From CAZHOV01 sp964534315 (GTDB lineage Bacteria > Bacteroidota > Bacteroidia > Chitinophagales > Saprospiraceae), in assembly GCA_964534315.1 (NCBI GenBank), contig CAZHOV010000050.1, positions 1 through 32,362 of the forward strand: a stretch of DNA of 32,362 bases. The letters are read 5' to 3'. The position numbers were made by a program, and so were the translations under genes. A model generated the notes under the pieces. It was given only the letters and a program-made list of their open reading frames with translations, did no database searches and was not told where the DNA came from. Shown here piece after piece: positions 17,368 through 26,892 of this stretch (the stretch's first letter is position 1; each line of letters starts with the position of its first letter).

Positions 17368-18159
17368 CTACAGGTTTTGTATTTTCTTCTGCTGATTAGT
17401 TGCTGCTTTCGGTGTTGTAGATTGATATAATTTGATTTTTATCAGGCCATTCTTTTGCAGAAAATGGTTGAGAGATACTCTGAGTACACCGAGGCCATAT
17501 TTGATGGATCGTTTTAAATTAATAGAAGACGCCTCTTCAAAATATTTGGTTGGGCAAGTTACTTCAGCGATATCAAATCCCGCAAAGATGATCTGCGATA
17601 ACATTTCATTGTCAAAGACAAAATCATCAGAATTTTGGTTGAAATTGATCTTTTCTAACACCTCTCTGCTAAAGGCTCGGTACCCAGTGTGATATTCCGA
17701 TAGCTTATAATTGACAAGTAGGTTTTGCGTGAACGTGAGGAAGCGGTTTGCTATATACTTATATAGCGGCATCCCGCCTTTGAGGGCTCCTTTACCCAAA
17801 ATTCTCGATCCGAGCACTACTGGATAAAGCTCTTCTCCGATGATATTCACCATTGAAGGGATGAGTTTGGGGGTGTACTGATAGTCGGGATGAAGCATGA
17901 TAACGATATCTCCCCCAAGTTCCAATGACTTATTATACAGCGATTTTTGGTTTCCGCCATATCCTTTGTTTTTTTCATGACTGATGATATGTTGTATTCC
18001 TAACTTTCGGGCAAGTTCTACCGTTTTATCCTTACTGGCGTCATCGCACAAAATAACGTCATCAACCAAATCTAAAGGGATCTCCTTGTAAGTCTTCTCT
18101 AATGTCGGCTCCGCATTATAGGCAGGTAAAACGACGATTACCTTTTTTCCACGGTACAT
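17368..18159 (-). CDS. Family 2 glycosyltransferase
   Basis: A 263-residue GT-A fold glycosyltransferase. The N-terminal VIVVLPAYNAEPTL, the nucleotide-binding DDASKD (39-44), NKGYGGNQ (64-70) and the HPDYQY motif (90-95, equivalent of DxD) are all visible, as is the acceptor-side GSR...GGMPLYKYIANR and the TGYRAF motif. It resembles dolichol-phosphate-mannose-synthase-like enzymes but has no C-terminal membrane helices, so it is cytosolic or peripheral. It probably transfers a sugar from a nucleotide donor onto a lipid or glycan in envelope synthesis; the substrate is not predictable. It stands alone, with a good promoter upstream and a terminator after it. Confidence 0.9.
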   Translation of the reverse strand: MYRGKKVIVVLPAYNAEPTLEKTYKEIPLDLVDDVILCDDASKDKTVELARKLGIQHIISHEKNKGYGGNQKSLYNKSLELGGDIVIMLHPDYQYTPKLIPSMVNIIGEELYPVVLGSRILGKGALKGGMPLYKYIANRFLTFTQNLLVNYKLSEYHTGYRAFSREVLEKINFNQNSDDFVFDNEMLSQIIFAGFDIAEVTCPTKYFEEASSINLKRSIKYGLGVLRVSLNHFLQKNGLIKIKLYQSTTPKAATNQQKKIQNL

Positions 18160-18189
18160 AGTAAACTATTTTTGATGCAGAAAGATAGG

Positions 18190-18197
18190 CAAAGATA
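18190..18197 (-). promoter_or_regulatory. Bacteroidota -7 box (TATCTTTG) for the glycosyltransferase gene
   Basis: On the minus strand the sequence reads TATCTTTG, a perfect match to TAnnTTTG, 30 bp before the start codon at 18159. No clear -33 TTTG is at the usual distance. Confidence 0.5.
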
Positions 18198-18445
18198 ATA
18201 CATCAAAATGCCTTTTTGTCGCTTTTTAGAGATTGATTATAATTAGAGGTGCTTTTTTTCGGATAAAAAATGCCAAATTTGAGGTTTATGAATGTATTGA
18301 ATAGGAAGGCATAATAGTTGATGATAACTTACAGTTAAAAAAGTAGATTTTCGGTTGGAGATCTTTTAGTTCTAATTCGAAAATTTTTCTTAAATTCCAT
18401 AAATAAGTTGCAAGGTCAAAAAAATTTAATTTAGAGCGTAGATAT

Positions 18446-20857
18446 ATGAGCATGTTTGAAAAGTTTTTTATCCCCCATGGTATTGACGAGGAGTCTGAAT
18501 TTATGCCCCTGTTTTCAGTGGATGAAGAGGAAGAGTCTAACGGGAGCGAGGTTTATCCGGATACACTGCCTATTCTGGCATTGAAAAATACAGTTCTTTT
18601 TCCAGGTATTATTATCCCGATCACTGTTGGCCGAGAGAAATCTTTAACCGCAGTAAACAAAGCTTACCAAGATGGAAGAGTCATCGGCGTATTGTCACAG
18701 AAGAACAGTGCAATGGAAGACCCCGGGCAAGACGATTTATACGCGATAGGTACGATAGCTCGTATCGTTAAGTTGTTGAAAATGCCTGATGGCACAGCTA
18801 CTGCTATATTGCAAGGCCGCAAGCGATTCGAATTGGAAAGCTTAAACGTAGAGGGCCCTTACATGGAAGGGAGTATCCGGACGCTTGAGTATACGCTTCC
18901 CGAAAATGAGTTGGAGTTTCAGGCGCTGATCTCTTCTATTAAAGATATGGCACGACAGATCATTGAATTGTCGCCCAATATACCAACCGAAGCTATTGTG
19001 ATGCTTCGAAATATTTCTCAAAACACCTTCCTGCTCAATTTTATCGCTTCTAATCTGGGAGTGAATGTAAAAATAAAGCAAAATATTCTGGAGATCGATA
19101 GCCTCATGGAAAAGGCTCAGGTTATCTTTGAGCAAATGGATAACGAACTACAGATGCTCGAGCTAAAAGATCAGATCGAGAACAAAGTGAGGGGGGATAT
19201 CGAAAAGCAACAACGAGACTATTTCCTCAACCAGCAGCTTAAAACTATTCAGGAGGAATTAGGGCAAAATCCCCAAGAAGAAGAACTTAATGTACTGGCG
19301 GAAAAGGCAAAAGCAAAAAAATGGCCGAAAGAAGCAAAGGAGGCCTTTTGGAAAGACTTCAACAAAGTTAGACGAACGAACCCTCAGGTAGCGGAGTATT
19401 CCGTTCTGCTCAATTACCTGGATTTATTGCTTGATCTACCCTGGGAGCATTATTCCAAAGATAATTTCAACCTTAAGAAAGTTAAAGAGGTACTAGATAA
19501 GGATCATTACGGATTAGAGAAAGTAAAGGAAAGAATATTGGAGCACCTGGCTGTGCTAAAATTGAAAGGCGATATGAAAGCGCCGATTTTGTGCCTTGTA
19601 GGTCCTCCCGGAGTTGGTAAAACCTCTCTCGGGAAATCCATCGCCAGAGCGTTAAAACGCAAGTTTGTCCGTATGTCTTTGGGCGGTTTGCACGACGAAT
19701 CTGAGATTCGGGGGCACCGAAAAACCTATATCGGAGCCATGCCCGGAAGGATTATTCAATCGGTAAAAAAAGCCGAAACGTCCAATCCCGTATTCATTCT
19801 GGATGAGATTGATAAAATAGGTAAAGATTTTCGGGGAGACCCTGCTTCTGCACTGCTGGAAGTACTCGATCCGGAGCAGAATAGCACCTTTTCCGATAAT
19901 TACCTGGAACTAGACTATGACCTGTCTAAGGTCTTGTTCATTGCTACGGCCAATTCGCTTTCTACTATCCAACCCGCTCTATTAGACCGGATGGAGATCA
20001 TTCATATCAGTGGATACTCATTGGAAGAGAAGATCGAAATCGCCAAGCGCCACTTGATACCCAAGCAACGCAAGGAGCACGGCCTTCAGGGTAAACACAT
20101 CAAGTTTAAAACGAACGTTCTTGCCAAATTAATTCAGGAATATACACGGGAATCGGGAGTCCGGTCTTTAGACAGAACCATTGCTGCGGTAATGCGAAGT
20201 ATCGCTAAAAAGGTAGCGATGGAGGAGAAATATACGGCTACACTGAGTAAAAAAGACTTGAAAGATATTTTGGGAGCACCTCCCTTTTCTTCTGATATTT
20301 ACCATGAGGAACAGCCTCCGGGCGTAGCGATCGGGCTGGCCTGGACCCGTGTTGGAGGCGATATTCTTTTTATTGAAACGAGTTTGAGCAAGGGAAAAGG
20401 CAATCTCATATTAACCGGAAACTTAGGCGATGTAATGAAGGAGTCTGCGACTACAGCGCTGAGTTACCTGAAGGCTAATAGCGAATCACTAGGGATAAAT
20501 CCGGCAGATTTTGCTAATAACGATATTCATGTGCACGTACCTCAAGGTGCTATTCCCAAGGATGGGCCCTCGGCGGGTATTACTATGTTGACTGCCTTGG
20601 CTTCTTCTTTTAATAATAAGCGAGTAAAACCTTTTGTTGCTATGACTGGTGAGATTACTCTCAGGGGGAAAGTACTGCCGGTGGGAGGTATCAAAGAAAA
20701 AATTCTGGCAGCCAAGCGGGCTGGCATTAAAGAAGTAATCCTTTGTTACGAAAATGAAAAAGATGTCTTGGAAATAAAAGAAGACTACCTGGATGGGATC
20801 CAATTTCACTATGTAAAAAGTATGCAGGAAGTGCTTGATCTGGCAGTTGCTGTTTAG
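18446..20857 (+). CDS. lon: ATP-dependent protease Lon
   Basis: An 803-residue LonA. It has the N-terminal substrate-binding domain (about 40-240), an AAA+ module with Walker A GPPGVGKT (386-393) and the following SLGGLHDESEIRGHR signature, and a C-terminal peptidase domain with catalytic Ser709 in DGPSAG and Lys752 in GGIKEK, 43 residues apart as in E. coli Lon. It degrades damaged and regulatory proteins in the cytosol as a hexamer. The start ATG18446 is followed by a second ATG two codons on, and the first 35 residues form an acidic extension typical of the phylum. It is preceded by 286 bp with no gene, which probably contains its promoter; no strong heat-shock-type inverted repeat is visible there. 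Confidence 0.97.
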   Translation: MSMFEKFFIPHGIDEESEFMPLFSVDEEEESNGSEVYPDTLPILALKNTVLFPGIIIPITVGREKSLTAVNKAYQDGRVIGVLSQKNSAMEDPGQDDLYAIGTIARIVKLLKMPDGTATAILQGRKRFELESLNVEGPYMEGSIRTLEYTLPENELEFQALISSIKDMARQIIELSPNIPTEAIVMLRNISQNTFLLNFIASNLGVNVKIKQNILEIDSLMEKAQVIFEQMDNELQMLELKDQIENKVRGDIEKQQRDYFLNQQLKTIQEELGQNPQEEELNVLAEKAKAKKWPKEAKEAFWKDFNKVRRTNPQVAEYSVLLNYLDLLLDLPWEHYSKDNFNLKKVKEVLDKDHYGLEKVKERILEHLAVLKLKGDMKAPILCLVGPPGVGKTSLGKSIARALKRKFVRMSLGGLHDESEIRGHRKTYIGAMPGRIIQSVKKAETSNPVFILDEIDKIGKDFRGDPASALLEVLDPEQNSTFSDNYLELDYDLSKVLFIATANSLSTIQPALLDRMEIIHISGYSLEEKIEIAKRHLIPKQRKEHGLQGKHIKFKTNVLAKLIQEYTRESGVRSLDRTIAAVMRSIAKKVAMEEKYTATLSKKDLKDILGAPPFSSDIYHEEQPPGVAIGLAWTRVGGDILFIETSLSKGKGNLILTGNLGDVMKESATTALSYLKANSESLGINPADFANNDIHVHVPQGAIPKDGPSAGITMLTALASSFNNKRVKPFVAMTGEITLRGKVLPVGGIKEKILAAKRAGIKEVILCYENEKDVLEIKEDYLDGIQFHYVKSMQEVLDLAVAV

Positions 20858-21108
20858 TTAAAGCTTTGTTAATATACAACGTTGATTCATTGTTCTCTAT
20901 CTTTCTATCGAAAAATTTGAAAGCCAATAATCTAACCTTCAAAAGGAAAGGCTTAATAAGAAAGTTATTTTTTAATAGATCGTTAATAATTAATGAACCA
21001 GAAGAATTAGCTGCTGTTCTACTTTATGAGCAGGTTGCCTACCTGAAATGAACGTTTACCGGACCAATTGCAGCATATTTCCACAGCTTCTTATCAAATT
21101 TGATTAAT

Positions 21109-21765
21109 ATGAAAAAAGAAAATGCTTTTAAATCGATTTTTTTAGTGCTGATCTGCACGGTTTCATTCGGTACATTATTGGGGCAGGAAGTAAAGAAAAG
21201 TGAATTGATCCAATTTTCCGGAGTTGTTTTGGATGGCAGCGATGAGCAATTGTATCCTATTCCTTATGCAAACGTGTTGGTTGTTGGGGAAGGTCGAGGT
21301 ACATTTACCGATTTTAAAGGTTTTTTCTCGGTAGTAGTCAAAAAAGGCGATACAGTCGAATTTTCAACTATTGGTTATAAACCCGTGCAATTTACTATTC
21401 CAGATACATTAACAGACAACAGATATTCGCTTGTTCAATTGATGACTCAAGATACCATCAACCTACCGGAAACGGTTGTTTTCCCATGGCCTAGCAGGGA
21501 GCATTTTAAATTGGAATTCCTGGCTATGGATGTTTCTCTTGAAATGCAACAACGAGCCATGGAAAATGTAGCAGAACGAACTCTTCGACAGATGAGAAAT
21601 GTCGTTCCTTCTGACGGTAACGAACATGCTGATTTCTATCTCAGACAACAAGCCCGAAATTACTACTTTATAGGTCAGACTCCACCAATGAACATTTTTA
21701 ACCCCGCGGCATGGAAAGATTTCTTTGATGCCTGGAAGGGAGGAAAATTTAAGAAAAAGAAATAG
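21109..21765 (+). CDS. Carboxypeptidase regulatory-like domain exported protein
   Basis: The frame is open from TTG21100, but ATG21109 gives the more usual start (218 residues; MKKENAF...). A signal peptide (to about LLGQE) is followed by a carboxypeptidase-regulatory-like beta-sandwich (about 33-115), with the family's PIPYANVLVVGEGRGTFTDFKGFFSV and the FSTIGYKP segment also found in TonB receptor N-termini. The remaining C-terminal part is helical and ends in a Lys-rich tail (KKKK). It is probably periplasmic or surface-bound; the role is unknown. It is the first gene of a unit with metF 16 bp downstream. A perfect palindrome, ATCAAATTTGAT, lies just before the ATG (21093-21104). Confidence 0.78.
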   Translation: MKKENAFKSIFLVLICTVSFGTLLGQEVKKSELIQFSGVVLDGSDEQLYPIPYANVLVVGEGRGTFTDFKGFFSVVVKKGDTVEFSTIGYKPVQFTIPDTLTDNRYSLVQLMTQDTINLPETVVFPWPSREHFKLEFLAMDVSLEMQQRAMENVAERTLRQMRNVVPSDGNEHADFYLRQQARNYYFIGQTPPMNIFNPAAWKDFFDAWKGGKFKKKK

Positions 21766-21781
21766 TAAGTAAAGTCTAAAA

Positions 21782-22741
21782 ATGAAAGTAACCGATTATT
21801 TTGAGAAATCAAATGGTCAGACCTTGATATCATTTGAAGTTCTCCCGCCTCTGAAAGGTGGAAGTATGCAGGCAATATTTGATACGCTTGATCCTTTAAT
21901 GGAATTTAAACCTCCCTTTATTGACGTTACCTATCACCGGGACGAATTCATTTATAAGCGGCGGAGGGATAGCGGATACTATGAAAAAACAGCGATCAGG
22001 AAAAGGCCCGGAACAGTAGGTATTTGTGCCTCCATTATGCATCGCTATGGTGTCGATGCAGTTCCTCATCTCTTATGTGGCGGGTTCACCAAAGTAGATA
22101 CCGAACATGCTTTAATCGATCTCAATTTTCTCAATATTAATAATGTATTGGCACTAAGAGGTGATGCCCGTCAGTTCGAAGGTAAGTTCATTCCGGAAAA
22201 TGGCGGTAACAAATTTGCGCTTGACTTGGTTGAACAAATTCAAGCTATGAATGATGGAAAATACCTGGATGCGGATGTTGAAAACGGAGAGAAAACAGAT
22301 TTTTGTATTGGTGTGGCAGGCTATCCGGAAAAGCATTTTGAAGCGCCCAATTTGGAACTTGATTTGCACTACACAAAATTGAAGGTAGAAGCAGGAGCGG
22401 ATTACATTGTCACTCAAATGTTTTTCGACAACAGTAAGTTTTTCAAATTTGTAGATGCCTGCCGAAAGCACGGAATAAATGTACCGATCGTTCCAGGCTT
22501 GAAACCCTTAACAAAAAAATATCAACTGAGTTCTATCCCCAGAAAATTCTTCGTAGATATGCCTGAGCCGTTAGTTAAGGAAATGATGAAAGCGAAAGAT
22601 AAAGAAGCACGTAAACAAGTGGGTATCGAATGGTGCATCGAACAGTCTAAAGAATTAAAGAAAAAGGGTGTGCCCTGCTTGCATTATTACACAATGGGTG
22701 ATTCGGAGACGATCCGGAAAGTTGCCGAAAATGTTTTTTAG
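21782..22741 (+). CDS. metF: 5,10-methylenetetrahydrofolate reductase
   Basis: A 319-residue FAD-dependent reductase. Family features include the N-terminal SFEVLPPLKG (acidic catalytic Glu), VDVTYH-like IDVTYHRDE, the LALRGDAR FAD-binding segment, and AGADYIVTQMFFDN followed by PIVPGLKP. It converts 5,10-methylene- to 5-methyl-tetrahydrofolate, supplying the methyl group for methionine synthesis. Length and motifs are complete. It lies 16 bp after the carboxypeptidase-like gene and 42 bp before a small membrane protein gene on the same strand, suggesting one transcript. No SAM riboswitch is recognisable upstream, though short ones can be missed by eye. Confidence 0.95.
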   Translation: MKVTDYFEKSNGQTLISFEVLPPLKGGSMQAIFDTLDPLMEFKPPFIDVTYHRDEFIYKRRRDSGYYEKTAIRKRPGTVGICASIMHRYGVDAVPHLLCGGFTKVDTEHALIDLNFLNINNVLALRGDARQFEGKFIPENGGNKFALDLVEQIQAMNDGKYLDADVENGEKTDFCIGVAGYPEKHFEAPNLELDLHYTKLKVEAGADYIVTQMFFDNSKFFKFVDACRKHGINVPIVPGLKPLTKKYQLSSIPRKFFVDMPEPLVKEMMKAKDKEARKQVGIEWCIEQSKELKKKGVPCLHYYTMGDSETIRKVAENVF

Positions 22742-22783
22742 GAAAAGTTAAGTGGTATATTTATACAGAGAAAAAATAGCATC

Positions 22784-23203
22784 GTGAAAGATATCAGAGT
22801 AGAGCAATTTTTAAAAAGTTTGGAAGAAGAAGCTGTGGATGAGTTTGATCAACTGGCTTCTGTCGGGGGGAAATATTTCTCCACAGCCGATCTATTAGTG
22901 CTCAAAGGCAAGTGGGAAGAGCGATTTAAATTATTTAACCGCTTGCACAAATTGCTGATGTACGTTGGTGGAGGCTCTGCTGTATTTTTGATTCTGGCTT
23001 TTCTTGCAGGTCTTTTTCAACTGCACCTATTAGCGTCTACTTTTTTAATCCTGTCGCCGTTGTCTTTCATCGGTTTCATCTGGGGGTCATTTTATTTGAA
23101 AAAAGAATTTAACAGTCGGGGGTACTTGGAATATATAGGAATGAGTATTGACCAGGAGCTCGCAAAACGGAAAAATAAAAATACCCAAATTAAAGGAGAA
23201 TAA
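22784..23203 (+). CDS. Small two-helix membrane protein, unknown
   Basis: A 139-residue protein that starts with GTG22784; no ATG fits better. An acidic, helical N-terminal part (about 1-50) precedes two predicted transmembrane helices (about 57-78 and 81-104), and a basic, cytosolic tail follows. I do not recognise the family. It follows metF by 42 bp on the same strand and ends 5 bp before the convergent DAHP synthase gene. Its open frame, composition and placement make it a probable real gene. Confidence 0.65.
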   Translation: MKDIRVEQFLKSLEEEAVDEFDQLASVGGKYFSTADLLVLKGKWEERFKLFNRLHKLLMYVGGGSAVFLILAFLAGLFQLHLLASTFLILSPLSFIGFIWGSFYLKKEFNSRGYLEYIGMSIDQELAKRKNKNTQIKGE

Positions 23204-23208
23204 TTCGC

Positions 23209-24330
23209 CTAATTTTCGGGTAAAATATTCTTTTTTGAGACTGGTTTTTGCTGATTGTTCATAATATTTTCTTGCTGCCTGATGGATTCATCGTGAATAC
23301 TCTGAATGAATTCTTTAGCAAATGGGGCTGATAGTCCTGATTTGATCGTGTAATCCACTCTACTATCAAAGATTTCTGACCATCTGTTAATTTGAAGAAT
23401 AGTCACACCACTTTCCTTTTTAAAGCTACCAATTGTTTGAGATACCTTCATGCGTTTTGCCAGTAGCTGGATAATCTCTTTGTCAAGGATGTCTATTTCA
23501 TGTCTGAGGTGTTCGAGTTTGGCTTGGAGGTCGGGATTTTCAATAGTTGGATTTCGCTGGACGAGCTTTTCAAGAAGTTCTCCAAGCTGCTCAGGGGTAA
23601 CTTGCTGTTTAGCATCGCTCCAGGCTTCATCAGGGTTGATGTGAGACTCGATCATCAAACCGTCGAAATCGAGGTCGAGTGCTTTCTGGGCTACGGGGAG
23701 AAGTAGTGCTCTGGTTCCGCAGATATGGCTCGGATCACATATAATATCGAATTGAGGAAAACGTCTTCTTAGTTCTATGGGTATTTGCCACATGGGGGCG
23801 TTGCGATAGGGGGCTGATTTATATACAGAAAAGCCTCTGTGGATGAGGGCGACTCTTTGGATGCCGGAGCGATAGAGGCGCTCCACAGCACCCAACCATA
23901 AATCAAGATCAGGATTGATTGGATTTTTGATAAATACGGGAATGTCTACTCCCTTGAGGGCATCTGCTATTTCTTGCACGGTAAAGGGATTGGTGGTACT
24001 CCGGGCACCAATCCACAGGATATCTATTCCTTCTTGCAGGCAGTCTTCAACATGGAGGGCGCTCGCAACTTCTACCATGACCGGGAGGCCGGTTTGACGG
24101 CTGGCTTCCTTAACCCAGGGAAGGCCAATTTTGCCGACTCCCTGGAACGAATCGGGGCGAGTGCGGGGCTTCCAGATGCCTGCTCTTAAAATAGAGGCTC
24201 CCTGGGCTTTAGCACCGATACAACTTTGCAAAACTTGTTCGGGAGTTTCTGCGCTGCAAGGTCCGGAGATAAGAATGGGGCGATTGAAGGAGCCCTTCAG
24301 TCCCCAGTCTTTTATTTTTCGTATATCCAT
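23209..24330 (-). CDS. Bifunctional DAHP synthase/chorismate mutase
   Basis: A 373-residue fusion. Residues about 10-255 form a type I beta (KDO8P synthase-like) DAHP synthase: GPCSAE (23-28), KPRTRP (54-59), IKNPINPDLDLW (134-145) and DPSHICG (199-205). Residues about 265-355 are an AroQ-type chorismate mutase (LRHEID.LD.EIIQLLAKRM). It joins phosphoenolpyruvate and erythrose 4-phosphate at the head of the shikimate pathway and converts chorismate to prephenate at the tail. The fusion, in this order, is common in Bacteroidota and allows prephenate-linked feedback of the first step. A Gln/Lys-rich tail of about 15 residues follows. The gene ends 5 bp from the convergent membrane protein gene. 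Confidence 0.95.
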   Translation of the reverse strand: MDIRKIKDWGLKGSFNRPILISGPCSAETPEQVLQSCIGAKAQGASILRAGIWKPRTRPDSFQGVGKIGLPWVKEASRQTGLPVMVEVASALHVEDCLQEGIDILWIGARSTTNPFTVQEIADALKGVDIPVFIKNPINPDLDLWLGAVERLYRSGIQRVALIHRGFSVYKSAPYRNAPMWQIPIELRRRFPQFDIICDPSHICGTRALLLPVAQKALDLDFDGLMIESHINPDEAWSDAKQQVTPEQLGELLEKLVQRNPTIENPDLQAKLEHLRHEIDILDKEIIQLLAKRMKVSQTIGSFKKESGVTILQINRWSEIFDSRVDYTIKSGLSAPFAKEFIQSIHDESIRQQENIMNNQQKPVSKKNILPEN

Positions 24331-24435
24331 GATAATTTCTAGCTACTCGTTGAAAAATAAGAGCTTTTGATGGTTGCTGTGACTTTTTTTGGAGCACAAA
24401 GCATATCTGCTATAGCATCCAGGAGGTATTTAAAC

Positions 24436-24476
24436 AAAACAGCCATTAGCTTTCTCTATAAGCTAATGGCTGTTTT
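24436..24476 (-). terminator. Strong hairpin terminator between the TPR and DAHP synthase genes
   Basis: AAAACAGCCATTAGCTT (24436-24452) and its perfect inverse (24460-24476) form a 17-bp stem with a 7-nt loop. The arms carry terminal A4/T4 runs, so it can work on either strand. It lies 24 bp beyond the stop of the minus-strand TPR gene (24501-25520) and 105 bp before the DAHP synthase start, so it probably ends the TPR transcript. Confidence 0.82.
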
Positions 24477-24500
24477 AGTTAAAAAGTTTAAAAGATATGC

Positions 24501-25520
24501 TTATTCCACTTCAGTAAGCATTTCGGCTGCTTTTGTAGAGCCGGCATGAGCCGCTTCTTTGAGAGCGCCGACAAATCCCTTACGGCCCAGTTTTTTTAGG
24601 GCGAGGCTTCGTTGGAAAAGGATATCTGCGTCGGTAATCTTTCCGTTGCCTTTGTCAAGAGTTAGTGCATTTTCGAATACCTTGAGGGCTTCTTCGTATT
24701 TTTCAGTTTCTAATAGAGCAGTTCCATAAAGGTAGCTCATATACTTTTTCCAGTCGTAGTTAGGATTTTCATTATCAAAATCCCGATTGTTGAAGAGTTT
24801 AAGATCCAGTAAAGCACCTTTAGGTTGATCCAGATGGATAAAGCATTCAGCTTTATACCTGCGGGCTACCCAAAAGATAGATTGATGAGGAATCGTATTT
24901 TTGATCACTCTTTCAAGATCAGGAATAGCATCTTCGTAATTATCCCAGATCATATTCACCTTTGCTCTTCCGAGATAAGCTTCTGGATTAAGGGGCGCAA
25001 AACTTATACTTTTAGAAAAATCGCTAAACGCTTCCTGATAATTACCTAGCAACGTTTTAATATACCCGCGACGTTCATAGGCCTGAGCGTGTCGCGCATA
25101 TTTTTCTATAGCTCTATTGAGTGCATCGACGGCTTCGTCCTCTTTACCTTCAGTGGTCAGTTTTTTACCTTCCTGATAAGCTTGAACGGCTTGTCGGTCA
25201 CTTTTGGGCTCTATGAAGTTTTGGCGGACAATCGTACCGCTATTCGTTACCCAGGTGCTTACATTTCCTGCAACTGCAAATTGGGCAATAAACTCAAGAA
25301 GGCTAACGGTATTTTTCCAACTTTTCTCCGTACCTTCTTTGATGTATTTAGGAAATAAGATGGATTTCTGATCTTCAGAAAAAACATCTTCCTGTTTGAA
25401 TAAGATATCGAAACGATAAAAGTTTTCAGCTCTTTGCTCGAACATTTCGAGCACCTTATTGTAACTTCTGTGGCTACCGAATTCCAGCCAACCCTGGAAG
25501 ATGGTTTTGTAATTATTCAT
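24501..25520 (-). CDS. Cytoplasmic TPR protein
   Basis: A 339-residue protein without a signal peptide. Residues about 1-100 form a helical domain that I do not recognise. Residues about 110-300 hold several tetratricopeptide repeats (EAVDALNRAIEKYARHAQAY, EAFSDFSKSISFAPLNPEAY, EEALKVFENALTLD). The last segment (GALKEAAHAGSTKAAEML) may be a final helix pair. TPRs mediate protein-protein contacts; the partner is not apparent. It is a single-gene unit closed by the strong terminator at 24436-24476. Confidence 0.82.
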   Translation of the reverse strand: MNNYKTIFQGWLEFGSHRSYNKVLEMFEQRAENFYRFDILFKQEDVFSEDQKSILFPKYIKEGTEKSWKNTVSLLEFIAQFAVAGNVSTWVTNSGTIVRQNFIEPKSDRQAVQAYQEGKKLTTEGKEDEAVDALNRAIEKYARHAQAYERRGYIKTLLGNYQEAFSDFSKSISFAPLNPEAYLGRAKVNMIWDNYEDAIPDLERVIKNTIPHQSIFWVARRYKAECFIHLDQPKGALLDLKLFNNRDFDNENPNYDWKKYMSYLYGTALLETEKYEEALKVFENALTLDKGNGKITDADILFQRSLALKKLGRKGFVGALKEAAHAGSTKAAEMLTEVE

Positions 25521-25814
25521 GACTGCTGTTTTATATGCGATTATTTCGATTATTTTAAACCTGTATTAAAGGGCAAAATATCTTCACCCCCAAGAGAATG
25601 TTTTCAATGGGGATAAAAATTTATTCACTTAGTTTGACTTTAAAGGGTGCTCTAACTAAGTGTGCGCATCAAAAGATCATACTGCCGTGATTACACAGCA
25701 TATTTTAGCATGAAGACGATAGACGCAAATGGATTATTTGCTATGAAACTTATCTAACCCAGAAATAGATAGGAAAAGCAAATATCGGAGAAAATTATGG
25801 AATTCCCAAATTTT

Positions 25815-26858
25815 TCAACTCCAAATTTTACATCCTTCTGAACAATTTTTGCAGATGTCAATATTTTTGCGGCCTTTTAGTAGTTGCGTTCTGAATGCTC
25901 TGTACTTTGATCCATTCCAAATGGTTTGAAAACTATTTTCGCTCAGGTTACCCAGGTTATGGTTAGCGTCTTTGTCGAAGCAACAGGGAAGAATTTGGCC
26001 GTCCCAGGTGATGACGCTGGTATGCCATAGCCGCCAGCATTGGTTGGAAAGGTTATTTTTGATCCTGTAGGTTCCGTCGTTTTTTCTTTTATATCTGGAA
26101 TAGCGTTCTTGTGTGGGGATGAGTGGATGGCCGTTTTTAAAGTCATAAATTTGGGCGGTTTTAAATCGGATTTCGTCAAACTCCAGATCTCTGGCAAAGT
26201 CTAAAACGTCCGGTATTTGATGTTCATTTGGGCGAACGACGAGAAACTGCAAAACCAGTTTTGGCCTTTTGGCATTCAGCTTTTTTTTCCAGCGGGTAAT
26301 ATTTTTTACGCCTCGGATAACCGTTTCGAGTTTTCCCTCTTTTCGGTAATTTTCGTAAACCTCCTGGCTGAGGCCGTCAATGGATATGATCAAACGGTCT
26401 AACTTACTCTCTACCGTTTTTCGGGCACGAGTATCGTCAAAAAAATGACCGTTGGTACTGGTGATGGTATACAGTTTTTTTCTGGAAGCATATTCGATCA
26501 TTTCAAATAGTTCCGGATTTAAAAAAGGCTCTCCTTGAAAGTAAAACATCAGGAACAGGGCATCTTTGGAGAGGGCGTCGACCGCTTGCTCGAATAGATC
26601 TTTTTTTAGCGAGCCGGTGGCTCTGGTGAAGGATCGCAGGCCGCTGGGGCATTCGGGGCATCTCAGATTACAGGCCGTGGTGGGTTCTATCGTAACGGTC
26701 AGTGGTAGCCCCCAATGGAAAGAAGCTTTGGTAAGCTTTGAAAAATAAAAAGAGGAGATCGTTTTCACAACGTTGGTTACTTTTCTGAAGCTTAACTTGG
26801 AGAGGAAATTGACCTGATCGGCAGATAGCATGCTTGAATTTTTAAGAAAGATACGCAT
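25815..26858 (-). CDS. Radical SAM/SPASM domain protein
   Basis: A 347-residue protein. After an N-terminal helical part (about 1-50), the radical SAM core starts with the CxxxCxxC iron-sulfur motif (Cys63, 67, 70; ACNLRCPEC). It continues with FQGEPFLNPE (the GGEP-like motif) and TSTNG. A C-terminal SPASM region has cysteine pairs, including CCFD and the last CKNCSEGC (336-343), which bind auxiliary clusters. SPASM enzymes often modify peptides or cofactors, but no small precursor ORF or maturation gene is adjacent, so the substrate is unknown. It is divergent from pth (114 bp between starts) and on the same strand as the TPR gene, with 294 bp between. Confidence 0.9.
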   Translation of the reverse strand: MRIFLKNSSMLSADQVNFLSKLSFRKVTNVVKTISSFYFSKLTKASFHWGLPLTVTIEPTTACNLRCPECPSGLRSFTRATGSLKKDLFEQAVDALSKDALFLMFYFQGEPFLNPELFEMIEYASRKKLYTITSTNGHFFDDTRARKTVESKLDRLIISIDGLSQEVYENYRKEGKLETVIRGVKNITRWKKKLNAKRPKLVLQFLVVRPNEHQIPDVLDFARDLEFDEIRFKTAQIYDFKNGHPLIPTQERYSRYKRKNDGTYRIKNNLSNQCWRLWHTSVITWDGQILPCCFDKDANHNLGNLSENSFQTIWNGSKYRAFRTQLLKGRKNIDICKNCSEGCKIWS

Positions 26859-26884
26859 ACACTTTTATTTTTCGAATTATCTAA

Positions 26885-26892
26885 TAATTTTG
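26885..26892 (+). promoter_or_regulatory. Bacteroidota -7 box (TAATTTTG) for pth
   Basis: TAATTTTG, a perfect TAnnTTTG match followed by CAGCG, lies 80 bp before the pth start. It puts the 5' end of the message near 26899, just where a 7-bp inverted repeat (AATACAC/GTGTATT, 26901-26930) begins. Confidence 0.45.

Noticed and set aside
12112..18159. CHAT-gasdermin or other defence island
   Set aside because: No gasdermin-like, nuclease, reverse transcriptase or toxin gene is adjacent; neighbours are envelope and housekeeping genes.
20866..21051. 61-codon plus-strand ORF after lon
   Set aside because: Low-complexity composition, no homology I recognise, and it lies in the probable 3' untranslated/intergenic region before the next gene.
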